Shown here: positions 8,763-17,348 of the stretch, in pieces | How the letters are laid out: each line of letters begins with the position of its first letter | How positions within the stretch are numbered: the stretch's first letter is position 1 | Source: Paraburkholderia monticola | GTDB lineage: Bacteria; Pseudomonadota; Gammaproteobacteria; Burkholderiales; Burkholderiaceae | Direction: 5' to 3' | Assembly: GCF_001580545.1 (NCBI RefSeq) | Contig: NZ_LRBG01000001.1 | Span: 124,001-188,000, forward strand | Length of the DNA: 64,000 nt | Notes under the pieces: generated by a model | What the model saw: the letters and a program-made list of their open reading frames with translations, nothing else | What the model was told of the DNA's origin: nothing | Databases searched by the model: none | Translations under genes and position numbers: made by a program

Positions 8763-9878
8763 TCAGTCGTACTCCTCGACGAGCGGACTCAATCCGATCG
8801 CTTCGATTGCCCCATATCCCTTTTTCGACGCAAATCCACCCCGATGCACCCGCTTGCTTCCCTGCGTTGCATGGACCCCGCCACCACGGCGAATGAAGGC
8901 ATTGAGCACCATCTTTCTCGGGTGCGAGCTGTCGTCTACCGGAGCCGACACGAAAGCGGTAAACGTCCGAGTCCCTTCCGGTCGCACAGGGCCGATCAGT
9001 TCGTTCAGGATGGCCGGCCCTACATTGCTCCGACTGCCATGATGAGGAACCTGCACGAAACTGAAGCTTCGTAGCGGAAAGCTGTTCGCTTTGGCATACT
9101 CGACTGCCCATGACAACGCACACACGCCCGCGTCGCCAGTCAGCAGGAATCTCCCGCCGTCAGCAATGTTGGCATAGAGTACGACACTGCTCTCATTGCT
9201 GGCTGACGTGCACGCGCCATCCCGGAGGTGTTCCTCGTGCCAGGTTTCCTCAATCCAGCTTTGCGTGTCACTGGCAGCGGCCTCGAGGGCTTTACCCAGA
9301 GCATCGTTCGTCGCTTGAATCAGCCAAAATCCCGCTCTCTCAATTGCTTCCTTGTCGGGATCCGGAGTCTTGTCGAACTGCGGTAGCAAATGGAGATAGT
9401 GCCGCTTGCTTGGCGATAGCACTGTAAACGGGCCGATTCGACTGCCTTGGAACGGGTAATGGACTTTGGTACCCGCATCCCACGCCATGCGGAGTATCTC
9501 GCTTAGGATGTCGTATTCATCCTTGATGGCCTTCTTGAGCCCTTCCTCTGTCCAGTTCTTGCTCGCGAACAGGTGCTTCGCTTCCGAGGCGAGTCGCCAC
9601 GGAATATGCATCCAAAGCTTTTCCACTCTGATCTCAGCAAATAGCTCGCGCATGCCAGAAGCATGATCTGCATCCGCATGAGTCAAAACCGCATGCGAGA
9701 CGGTCACATCATTGCCATAGTGCGTGCGAAGATGCCTGACCAGATTTTTCCCGCTATCAACTGTCCCACCGTCAATGACCATCAGTTCGTAGCTGTCTTC
9801 TTCCCCGTAACGGACAACAATGCAATCGCCCGCGCGGCTTGCATCACCCACGGGTAGAAATTCAATTTCGCACTTCAC
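8763..9878 (-). CDS. ComEC-like MBL-fold protein (MBL-4)
   Basis: A 371-residue protein starting at GTG 9878, whose start overlaps the stop of the upstream membrane-protein gene as GTGA. This is classic translational coupling. The MBL signature H67-A-D69-A-D71-H72 (LTHADADHASG) is intact and a later PHHGSRSN motif provides the distal ligands. There is no signal peptide. The coupling to a four-TM protein suggests that this enzyme is made in step with, and may act near, that membrane protein. It is clearly different in sequence from the other three MBL proteins in the cluster, so these are not recent tandem duplicates. Confidence 0.85.
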   Translation of the reverse strand: MKCEIEFLPVGDASRAGDCIVVRYGEEDSYELMVIDGGTVDSGKNLVRHLRTHYGNDVTVSHAVLTHADADHASGMRELFAEIRVEKLWMHIPWRLASEAKHLFASKNWTEEGLKKAIKDEYDILSEILRMAWDAGTKVHYPFQGSRIGPFTVLSPSKRHYLHLLPQFDKTPDPDKEAIERAGFWLIQATNDALGKALEAAASDTQSWIEETWHEEHLRDGACTSASNESSVVLYANIADGGRFLLTGDAGVCALSWAVEYAKANSFPLRSFSFVQVPHHGSRSNVGPAILNELIGPVRPEGTRTFTAFVSAPVDDSSHPRKMVLNAFIRRGGGVHATQGSKRVHRGGFASKKGYGAIEAIGLSPLVEEYD

Positions 9879-10768
9879 TTATCTGATTCCCCGTTGGAGC
9901 CATTCCCTGCGGAACTGGCGGATCTGGTTCTTCTTGCTTTCGGCGCATCGGGTTTTCCATCTACCACGGAATCGGCTCGCTTCTTCGCTCGGGCGCCGGA
10001 AACGGACTGGCCCTTCTCCGGCAGCGAATTCAACGATTCAAAAAGGCGCTCGGCGTAGACGTACCCAATTCGCTTAACTTGATCCTCGTTGAAATGCGCC
10101 CAGAAAAAAAGCAATGCAATGGAGACCACCAGTGTTATGCCGCCGCTTGGGCCGGGTGCCGCAAGATTCAATACATCAAAAGCAAGAGGATGAAACTGGA
10201 GCGCTTTGCTCAGTACAAGTCCGAGCAGGATTCCCAAGACACACGTGAACACACCGACCGGTCGCATGGCAAACATGTTGCGGTGAAAACCGTAGGCAAT
10301 ATTCTCCTTGAGCAATAGCGCATTGGCCTTTCCACGAGTCAACTCTCGCAGCAAACACGTTGCGCCTTTATAGACGTCGTCTGCGGCAACAAGGTCGCGC
10401 GCCTCCTCTTCAGGCGTCGGGACCGTTATACCGAGCTTCGTTCTGATCGCATCGTGGTAGCGCTTCTTGCTGACGCTGTCCAGGAATCGATCGCCATGTC
10501 GCAAAATCAGCGTCGTTGGCATCCCGCCCCAACCTTTAACGAGTTTCTCCTCGAGTCGTTTGCCGCGCCCGCGAGCGACACTGGCAAGCGCATAGATTGC
10601 CCCGCAGCCACCTACGAGGCCGACCAAGGCAGTCAGGACTGGACTTTTGGGCCCGAAGATCCAGAGCAAGGGAACGAGAAGCGGCAACACCGTCAGCAGC
10701 CCAGGAAAAATCCGGGCTTGCTTCTGGTAGGGATCGCGCAGCTGTTCGAGTACCATGTTCAGGTTCAT
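9875..10768 (-). CDS. Four-TM membrane protein coupled to MBL-4
   Basis: A 297-residue protein not recognised as a named family. Hydrophobic segments lie at roughly residues 20-38, 42-65, 168-188 and 208-226, giving two hairpins separated by a soluble stretch of about 100 residues (including LILRHGDRFLD). The C-terminal 50 residues are basic, low-complexity and rich in Lys, Arg, Ser and Asn. It is the first gene of the minus-strand operon and its stop overlaps the MBL-4 start. In defence operons such small multi-TM proteins often act as membrane-disrupting effectors; that role is inference here. The start at ATG 10768 lacks an obvious ribosome site. Confidence 0.7.
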   Translation of the reverse strand: MNLNMVLEQLRDPYQKQARIFPGLLTVLPLLVPLLWIFGPKSPVLTALVGLVGGCGAIYALASVARGRGKRLEEKLVKGWGGMPTTLILRHGDRFLDSVSKKRYHDAIRTKLGITVPTPEEEARDLVAADDVYKGATCLLRELTRGKANALLLKENIAYGFHRNMFAMRPVGVFTCVLGILLGLVLSKALQFHPLAFDVLNLAAPGPSGGITLVVSIALLFFWAHFNEDQVKRIGYVYAERLFESLNSLPEKGQSVSGARAKKRADSVVDGKPDAPKARRTRSASSAGNGSNGESDK

Positions 10769-11397
10769 AGCGTGGCACGTCTTTTGACTGATGTTTTGCG
10801 CCCAGTATAAGGCAAATATTTCTTGGTTATCTACCGGAAAGGTAACTTTGACATCCTATGTCAATCTGGTGTTGAATGCTGTACAGCACGGCCGTGGCCC
10901 TGTCTTCGTGGAAGCCCGTGGCGATGGTGAACGCATAGAATCGCCGTCTTGAGCAGCGGTCACCTCCCGCCGCTAACGCGTCATGAGCGGGCTTTCGCGC
11001 TGCGCGTCGAGCCGCGTCCCCGCGTCTCGACCCTGCAGGGCATCAACGCCTAGCGCAGCAATCAAATCCGCTCATTCTCCAGCCTTTCAACCTCACCCCT
11101 GCCCGGTCAACTCGCGGCCCAGCATGCACGCGATTCCCAGGTCCCCGCCCTTGACCCGCGACCGTAGCCGATAGCGGACAGGCATCAAGGGGCGAGGGAC
11201 CGTGTTACCCGCACCCCTCCCTCGCCTTTCTCCTTGACGCCTGCCCGCTATCGGCTCCTCCAGTCGCACGGGCGGGAACCCGGGAACCTGGCGGCAGCAA
11301 AGCCAACCCCGAGTTCCACCGGGAGGTGTCCAGCCACAACGGCAAGTCACATCCCTTCGCCCGGTTCAGGTCCTCAACCTTGACTGTGGAGATTGCC
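10769..11397. other. Intergenic region with a large hairpin, between MBL island and plasmid-like backbone
   Basis: About 630 bases without a convincing gene, containing the divergent start of the minus-strand membrane-protein operon and the leader of the DUF932 gene. The main structure is the long inverted repeat listed separately. No oriV iterons were recognised. Confidence 0.6.
11166..11256. repeat. Long imperfect inverted repeat (arms about 34 and 39 bases)
   Basis: The left arm at 11166-11199 starts AGCCGATAGCGGACAGGC and ends GGCGAGGGA. The right arm at 11218-11256, read on the other strand, starts AGCCGATAGCGGGCAGGC and ends GGCGAGGGA. Apart from two substitutions and a short insertion the arms match along their whole length, with an 18-base loop. 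It lies 140 bases upstream of the DUF932 gene. It could be a structured leader RNA, a transcription stop or a nicking/partition site; the sequence does not decide. Confidence 0.75.
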
Positions 11398-12231
11398 ATG
11401 CAACTCGCTTCTTCCTTCCGTTACGGCTCCCCAATGCTGCGCGCTGACTCGCCTCTCTCAGACGATCAGATTCGCCGCGTTGCCCCGTCCATTTTCGCGG
11501 ACGGCAAGCATGAAAGCCGCTCCGAACGCTACACCTACATTCCGACCATCGACGTGCTGCGCGGACTGCGCAACGAGGGTTTCCAGCCTTTCATGGTCTG
11601 TCAGACGCGCGTGCGGCACGACGACCGTCGCGAGTACACGAAACACATGCTTCGGCTTCGCCACCCCGACCAGATTGCGGGCGAGGAAGCCAACGAAATT
11701 GTGCTGCTGAACTCGCACGACGGCACCAGCAGTTACCAGATGCTCGCGGGCATGCTGCGCTTCGTCTGCCAGAACGGCATGGTGGCGGGCGACAACGTCG
11801 CCGATATCCGCGTCCCGCACAAGGGCAACATCGTCCAGAACGTGATCAATGGTGCATTCGACGTGCTCGACGGCTTCGACCTGATCCGCGAGCAGAAGGA
11901 AGGCATGCGCGCCGTCACGCTCGACCGAGACGAACAGCACGCGTTCGCCCGCTCTGCACTCGCGCTGCGCTACGACCCGACCGACGCGGAGGCACCGGCC
12001 CCGGTTACCGACAGCCAGTTGCTCGCCCCGCGCCGCTTCGAGGATCGCCGCGACGATCTCTGGACCGTCTTTAACCGCGTCCAGGAAAACCTCACCAAGG
12101 GCGGGCTGCATGGACGCTCACGCACGGGTCGCTCGATGTCCACCCGGCCTATCACCGGCATCGACCAGAACGTGAAGCTCAACCGCGCCCTCTGGATGCT
12201 CGCGGACGCAATGCGCCAGATGAAAGCGTAG
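11398..12231 (+). CDS. DUF932 domain protein (plasmid/ICE backbone)
   Basis: A 277-residue protein starting at ATG 11398 with GGAG six bases upstream; an upstream in-frame ATG at 11326 lies inside the leader and is less likely. It has the usual DUF932 features: PTIDVLRGLRNEGFQPF, QTRVRHDDRREYTKHMLRLR, and an SYQMLAGMLRFVCQNGMVAGD core. DUF932 proteins are common on plasmids, phages and integrative elements, where their role is poorly defined. It is followed at 129 bases by a ParB-family gene, a frequent arrangement on proteobacterial mobile elements. Confidence 0.85.
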   Translation: MQLASSFRYGSPMLRADSPLSDDQIRRVAPSIFADGKHESRSERYTYIPTIDVLRGLRNEGFQPFMVCQTRVRHDDRREYTKHMLRLRHPDQIAGEEANEIVLLNSHDGTSSYQMLAGMLRFVCQNGMVAGDNVADIRVPHKGNIVQNVINGAFDVLDGFDLIREQKEGMRAVTLDRDEQHAFARSALALRYDPTDAEAPAPVTDSQLLAPRRFEDRRDDLWTVFNRVQENLTKGGLHGRSRTGRSMSTRPITGIDQNVKLNRALWMLADAMRQMKA

Positions 12232-12359
12232 CCACGACAGGGGCAAGAAAGCCGCTCCTTCTCAATATCTATCAGGACTCCTATCCGGGTCAAGTCCTGA
12301 CGGAATCCGATAGTACCCGACCCGGAACTTTCCTTTCTACTTTCTGGAGTCAATTCATC

Positions 12360-14579
12360 ATGCAAGCCCAATTCGAAACCACCCCGGCAGACACCGCCGA
12401 ACCGGCTACCGTGCTCGAATCCCACTTCGGTAACGAGCAGCCCATCATGACCGTGCCGTATTCCACCCTGCGGCCGTCACCACTGAATGCGCGCACGAAA
12501 CCCCTGTCCGGCATTCCCGGCCTCGCTGCCAATATCCGGGCCAAGGGTCTGCTGCAAAACCTCGTCGTCCATGAGATCAAGGGATCGCGCGGAAGGCAGG
12601 GCAAATATGGCGTGTGCGCCGGTCAGCGCCGCGAGGCCGCCCTCGACCTCCTGTTCGAACAGAAAGACATCGCCGCCGACTACCCGGTCCCCGTGCGGAT
12701 CGTCAGTGAAGGTGAAGCCCTCGCCATTTCCCTGATCGAGAATACCGAGCGCGAAGGGCTCGATCCGTTCGACGTGCTGCGCGCATACCGGATGCTGGCC
12801 GAGGAAGGGAGAAGCGTCGATTACATCGCCGCGCTCTTTTCCGCCTCGCCACTCACAGTCAAACGGCGCATGAAGCTCGCCAGCGTATCCCCAAAGCTGT
12901 TGGCCCTGCTGCGGGAGGGCACGATCACGCTCGACCAGCTTGCCGCAATCGCCCTCGCGGACAACCACGAGACGCAGGAACACATTTGGTTCAATGCGAA
13001 CGAGTGGCAGCGCCAGCCCAACTATCTGCGGCAGGCGATCACGCGGGCCGAAATCGACGCGAGCCGCAGCCGCCTTGTGCGCTTTATTGGTCTCGACACC
13101 TACGAAGCAGCAGGCGGGTATGTACGCCGTGACCTCTTTAGTGACGACGGGAATGCGGGCTACATTGCCGATGCCGAACTGCTGCAGCGGCTCGTCGCAC
13201 AGAAGCTCGACGTAGCCGCAGAAGAAGTGCGCGCCGAGGGTTGGGGCTGGACAGAAACCCGCGTCGAGCGCGACGTGCTGGAGCTTAACCGCCATGGCAA
13301 GCTGCGCCCCATCCAGCGCCCCTTTACGGACGACGAACAGCGCGAGATGGACGCGCTCACCGCGCAGCGGGACGACCTGGCCGGGAAGCTGGAAGCGCTG
13401 TCCGAGGACGATGAAAACGCCTATGAGGAAGCCGACCGACTTGATGCCGAAATCGGAAGGGTCAACGCCACGATCGCCGCACTCGAAAGCCGCGCTCTCG
13501 TATGGGATACACAGCAGATGGCGGAGGCGGGCGCGTTCGTGATCATCGATCCGCAAGGAAAACTGCTCATCGAGCGCGGTCTCGTGCGGCGCGAGAACAG
13601 TGCGGCGCTGGACGCGGCAGGTGCGACTGTCACCGGCACGCCGCAGGCCGAAGCTGCGGACCCGGCAGATGGTCCTGTACCGAGGACCAAACCGCTCCAC
13701 AGTGCGAAACTCTGCCAGCGACTCACCGCGCACCGCACCGTCGCCATCCATGCCGAAATGGTCGCGCAGCCCGCCGTCGCGCTCGCCGCCCTGTTGCGGC
13801 ATCTCATTCCGCAAGCGCTGCCCGAGCACTACGGTTACACGTCCGCACCTGACTATCTGGCGTTATCTGGCGACAACAATCAAGACAGCCTGCTGCGCGC
13901 GGCGGACGACCTGCCCACCTGCCCCGCATGGAACGCCATCGAGGCACAACGCGCCCGATGGGCCGCAGAGTTGCCCGCGAAACGCGCCGACCTGTTGCCG
14001 TGGCTCGCGAAACAGGATCCCGGAACGACGCTGCTCGACCTGCTTGCCTTCTGCACCGGCACCCTGCTCGACGGCATCGTGGGCGAGGAAAAGCCGCAGG
14101 CGATCAGCGCGCTCGCGGGCGCGCTGAACCTCGACATGACCCGTTACTGGACGCCGACCCGTGCCACGTATTTCGATCATGTCAGCAAGGCGCGCATCGG
14201 GGAAGTCGTGTCCGCAGCCGTTTCGCCAAAGGTTGCCGCCGACCTCGGAAAGATGAAGAAGGCCGACGCTGCTGCCGCAGCCGAACTGCGACTGGCGAAG
14301 GTCGCGTGGCTCCCGGAAATCCTCACCGATACCGAAATACCGGGCACGCCGTCATGGGAAGCCCGCGACGACGACGAAGGTGCCGGGGAGGACGAACACG
14401 GCCCGGACACCAGCAATGGTTCTGACGAGGCGCAGGACGACGACGAAGGTGCCTCCGAGTCCGGAAGCAATCACAGTGGCATCAACAACACAGCTTGCGA
14501 TGCGGCCGTGGCTCCCGCCTCAGCCGGTACGCAGCCGCCGTGGCCCTTCCCAACCGCTGCCAGCCTCGCGCACGCTTGA
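12360..14579 (+). CDS. Large ParB/RepB/Spo0J-family protein
   Basis: A 739-residue protein. Residues about 25-125 are a ParB/sulfiredoxin-like domain (YSTLRPSPLNAR, VCAGQRREAALDLL, ISLIENTEREGLDPFD). They are followed by a KorB-type helix-turn-helix (VDYIAALFSASPLTVKRRMKLA). A coiled-coil (residues about 325-370) and a long acidic C-terminal region follow. This exceeds the 280-350 residues of chromosomal ParB and matches the long ParB-like proteins of plasmids and integrative elements, which may act in transcriptional control as well as partition. No parS-like site was recognised. No ParA gene is in the same operon; a ParA-like ATPase is encoded on the opposite strand downstream. Confidence 0.9.
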   Translation: MQAQFETTPADTAEPATVLESHFGNEQPIMTVPYSTLRPSPLNARTKPLSGIPGLAANIRAKGLLQNLVVHEIKGSRGRQGKYGVCAGQRREAALDLLFEQKDIAADYPVPVRIVSEGEALAISLIENTEREGLDPFDVLRAYRMLAEEGRSVDYIAALFSASPLTVKRRMKLASVSPKLLALLREGTITLDQLAAIALADNHETQEHIWFNANEWQRQPNYLRQAITRAEIDASRSRLVRFIGLDTYEAAGGYVRRDLFSDDGNAGYIADAELLQRLVAQKLDVAAEEVRAEGWGWTETRVERDVLELNRHGKLRPIQRPFTDDEQREMDALTAQRDDLAGKLEALSEDDENAYEEADRLDAEIGRVNATIAALESRALVWDTQQMAEAGAFVIIDPQGKLLIERGLVRRENSAALDAAGATVTGTPQAEAADPADGPVPRTKPLHSAKLCQRLTAHRTVAIHAEMVAQPAVALAALLRHLIPQALPEHYGYTSAPDYLALSGDNNQDSLLRAADDLPTCPAWNAIEAQRARWAAELPAKRADLLPWLAKQDPGTTLLDLLAFCTGTLLDGIVGEEKPQAISALAGALNLDMTRYWTPTRATYFDHVSKARIGEVVSAAVSPKVAADLGKMKKADAAAAAELRLAKVAWLPEILTDTEIPGTPSWEARDDDEGAGEDEHGPDTSNGSDEAQDDDEGASESGSNHSGINNTACDAAVAPASAGTQPPWPFPTAASLAHA

Positions 14580-15347
14580 TGATGCGCTCGCGTTCATGAA
14601 AGGCGACATCAAGGAAGTATGACCCGTGCGGGCAGACGGAAAACCCTCTGCCCGCTCCATATGACTACTGGAGTAGCGGCCTGCCAGCCCACCCGCTGCC
14701 GCCGCGAGCAGAATCACGATCAGCGCTCCGACAACCAGTGCGCGGTACGCCTTCACCATCCGTCGCGTTGCCATCTGGTCGACCTTCGCGGCGCGCGCCG
14801 CTGCCTCGCTCATCTCCCGCTCAAACAGAGCTACTGCTGCGTCGAGCTGCTGCCGGTGCTCGCGCGCCGCAACGGCTACCGCGCCCACCATCCTGTTTCC
14901 CGCGATGCGCGCAATCCGGTCAGCAGCGCGCCCCGCCTGCACAACCAACGCTTGTTCATTCAGTGCCGCGAGCGTCGCGCGATACCTCGCCTCGTGTTCA
15001 ACGGTCATCCGTTCCGCGAGTTCGATGGTCGCCTTGCAGCGCGCGAGCGCGTCGCGGTGCTGCGCCATCAGCGCGTCCGTTGCCTCACGTGCCTCATCCC
15101 GCACTGCGTCCAGATTGCCCCTGCCTGCCTGCTGGATGCGCTCCGGCATCGCCTCGTAAAGCCGAGCATAGTATTCGAGCACAGCCAGCACCGACCAGAG
15201 CGCATCATTGTCGCGCAGGTTCAGGGCCGTAGAGACCCGACGCATGCGCAGCAGGCTCGCGTCATCCGGCTTCTCCCCGGTTACGTCGTAAAAGAGCCGG
15301 GCGAGTGGATCAACAGGACGTCCGCGCCGCGCCCGCCGCTCAGGCAT
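14520..15347 (-). CDS. TraM/StbC-like coiled-coil protein with C-terminal TM segment
   Basis: A 275-residue protein, last gene of a three-gene minus-strand operon; its start overlaps the stop of the ATPase gene by eight bases. The N-terminal part is basic (RRARRGRPVDPLARLFYDVTG), the middle is a long Ala/Arg-rich alpha-helical region, and one clear membrane segment lies near residues 205-228 (ALVVGALIVILLAAAAGGLAG). Position after a small DNA-binding protein and a ParA-like ATPase matches TraK-TraL-TraM of IncP or StbA-StbB-StbC of IncW plasmids. Sequence identity to those third genes cannot be judged here. Its 3' end overlaps the convergent ParB-like gene by 60 bases. Confidence 0.6.
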   Translation of the reverse strand: MPERRARRGRPVDPLARLFYDVTGEKPDDASLLRMRRVSTALNLRDNDALWSVLAVLEYYARLYEAMPERIQQAGRGNLDAVRDEAREATDALMAQHRDALARCKATIELAERMTVEHEARYRATLAALNEQALVVQAGRAADRIARIAGNRMVGAVAVAAREHRQQLDAAVALFEREMSEAAARAAKVDQMATRRMVKAYRALVVGALIVILLAAAAGGLAGRYSSSHMERAEGFPSARTGHTSLMSPFMNASASSSVREAGSGWEGPRRLRTG

Positions 15348-16032
15348 TGCCCGTCACCACGGCGAACATCGCGTCATAGAGCGCCCGCCAGCGCAGCAGT
15401 TCCGCGCGTTGCCCGATGGGCAGCGACTCTGCCGCCTTGCGCACCGACAGACGCTGACTGCGCAGATCGTCCGCCACACGATCCGCGAGTTCCGGAAAGT
15501 CGAGCGACTTGCCCTTCGCCTCGACACCCTTGCGGATTTTCGAGTCCTGATACAGCACGAACCTTTCCGGCGCGCCGTAGTGGCCATTGCGCACAACATG
15601 TGTAATCGCATCTGGAAACGTCTCCCCGAACTGGCGCAGCAGTTCCAGACTGTCGCGCTGCCGGTTGATCACCCAGAACACGACGAGCCGTCTGCCAAGC
15701 TCGCCCAGCGTGCTGGCCAGCGTCGCACCGTAGCGGGCGACGCCATCCTGGTTACGGGCTGCCGTGCTGACCACCACCACTGCGTCGCGATGCTCGTCGC
15801 AGTAGTTCACGAAATTGATCCAGCCGTCCGCTTCGTCCAGATCAAACGCGGCGCAATCAAGCTCGCCCTGCACGGCCTTCATCACGTCAGGGTTTGACGT
15901 GTCGTTCTCTACCAGCACGGGTTTCACGCCGCGCCGCTGCAGATGATCGACCAGCGCGAGCGCGACGAGGCTCTTGCCAACGCCACCCTTACCGCCGCCC
16001 ACAAGATAGATGGGATTGACTGTCGTATCCAT
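15340..16032 (-). CDS. ParA/MinD-type ATPase, TraL/StbB-like
   Basis: A 230-residue protein starting at ATG 16032 after a GAGGAG ribosome site. The deviant Walker A motif GGGKGGVGKS lies at residues 11-20, followed by VLVENDTSNPDV. It lacks the long N-terminal DNA-binding part of plasmid ParA proteins and has the size of TraL (IncP) and StbB (IncW), which work with a small DNA-binding protein in relaxosome or plasmid-stability functions. The upstream TraK/StbA-like gene ends 10 bases before this start and the downstream gene overlaps it. Confidence 0.85.
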   Translation of the reverse strand: MDTTVNPIYLVGGGKGGVGKSLVALALVDHLQRRGVKPVLVENDTSNPDVMKAVQGELDCAAFDLDEADGWINFVNYCDEHRDAVVVVSTAARNQDGVARYGATLASTLGELGRRLVVFWVINRQRDSLELLRQFGETFPDAITHVVRNGHYGAPERFVLYQDSKIRKGVEAKGKSLDFPELADRVADDLRSQRLSVRKAAESLPIGQRAELLRWRALYDAMFAVVTGNA

Positions 16033-16042
16033 CGCGACTCCT

Positions 16043-16501
16043 CTACAGATCGTCGGTGTCGGGCCGGATCGCAAATCCGAGTGCACCCTGCACTGGCCCG
16101 GATCGCGGTCTGGCTTCCGTCTTTCCCCCATCCGTGCGAACATGCTTTGTCTGATACGTCGCATCCTGCGCACGCGATTGCGCCGTGAACGTCTTCTCAG
16201 CACCAGGCGCGCGCGCACCTGCGGAACGCGCGACACTGCCCGCGCCACTGCCTTTCCCGGTCGAGCGCAGTGCGTAGCGAATCGTCCCAGCCGTGATGTC
16301 AAGACCCTGCTGCTGAGCCTGCTCCGCGATCTGACCCAGCGTATAGCCCTTCGCCAGCGCAGTCCGCACGCGCACACGCATGTCCTTCATCGCATCGCGC
16401 ACCGTCACGCCACGTTCGGTATCCGGCTTCTCTGGCAGCGCATCGAGTGCGCGACCAAACGCCTCCCATTGCGACTTCGTATAGATCTTCGCAACAGGCA
16501 T
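16043..16501 (-). CDS. TraK/StbA-like DNA-binding accessory protein
   Basis: A 152-residue protein starting at ATG 16501, fixed by an excellent AGGAGGG ribosome site. The N-terminal half resembles TraK/MobE-type accessory proteins: AKIYTKSQWEAFGRALDALP, then a predicted helix-turn-helix (GYTLGQIAEQAQQQGLDITAGTIRYAL). The C-terminal half is Gly/Ser/Arg-rich and likely disordered. It is the first gene of the operon with the ParA-like ATPase. In IncP and IncW plasmids such proteins bind near oriT or a stability site, so a target site may lie in the 850 noncoding bases upstream. No relaxase gene is in the window. Confidence 0.65.
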   Translation of the reverse strand: MPVAKIYTKSQWEAFGRALDALPEKPDTERGVTVRDAMKDMRVRVRTALAKGYTLGQIAEQAQQQGLDITAGTIRYALRSTGKGSGAGSVARSAGARAPGAEKTFTAQSRAQDATYQTKHVRTDGGKTEARPRSGPVQGALGFAIRPDTDDL

Positions 16502-17348
16502 CGTTACCCTCCTGAACATAGGCTACGCATCGCTGTGACATCATCGTGCGCACGTCCTGAGCACGCGTCAACACGGCTTTTACGCATGACTTGCCCGCTC
16601 AGGAACACACCGGCAGCGAAGGGAATGTAGGAGAACAATGCATTTTTTTGCGTATGTGGTGCGCACGCGACACGCTTCACCGACGCATCTAGGAGCGTCG
16701 CGGCAGCGCTTGCCGTTCACTCCGGAGACCATCACCTTGACGCCGGATTCCGGTTTCGGTTGCGTCACAGGTAGGCATGCAGACTGTACACGCCTAGCCG
16801 GGAACTGCTCATCGTGTATCGCTCTCGTCTGCGCGTTCGATGCTCGCCCCATAGCGCGCGGCTTGAATCGCACCGTTCACATGCTTTCACTGGTTCCGAG
16901 CGTTGCATTGGCTCCCAACACACTCTCTCGTTTTGAATTTTCATGCGCCTCGCGAAGCGCATCGATCAGCACATTTAACCAGCAAACCATTCGCATTTTT
17001 GTGAGCGCCCAATGCACGCCAGCGCGCGGACTTCACACATCGGGTTCGTCACTGGTTCGCAGTTTAAGACGCACTGGCTGCGCCCCCCTTAACACATCGT
17101 TTTACGCAATGCGTTGACAGAGACACAACCCAACGTCGCATCGTCATCGCAACCACGACGCATGCCATTCTCCACGGCACGATCGGCCGTTTACGCTAAC
17201 GCAGAAACTTCTGCGCACGGCGTTTACTCTGGACCACAAAAAATGCACAGAAAACAAGGGATGGAATATCAGGGACTTTCGCCCCGGTACTGACATGCGC
17301 AAACGGGCGCACCATGTGCCGTCTTCCCCCGAACGAAGAGGTGAACCC
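16502..17348. other. Noncoding stretch upstream of the TraK-like operon and the IS110 transposase
   Basis: About 850 bases with no convincing coding frame. Candidate place for the binding site of the TraK/StbA-like protein and, at its right side (from about 17,200), for the left end of the IS110 element. No clear iterons or oriT nic consensus were recognised by eye. Confidence 0.5.

Noticed and set aside
1..10768. CBASS assignment of the E2-E1-JAB cluster
   Set aside because: No cGAS/DncV-like nucleotidyltransferase motif was found, and E1/E2 and JAB are one chain rather than Cap2 and Cap3.
1..10768. A ubiquitin-like partner gene ending in Gly-Gly
   Set aside because: None of the gene products in the cluster ends in a Gly-Gly motif, and no extra small frame with such an end was seen.
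11326..11397. Longer start of the DUF932 gene
   Set aside because: No ribosome site, and it runs through the leader after the hairpin; ATG 11398 has GGAG and fits the family start.
16033..16377. Long N-terminal extension of the ParA-like ATPase
   Set aside because: Arg-rich frame overlapping the TraK-like gene; ATG 16032 has GAGGAG and puts Walker A at residues 11-20 as expected.
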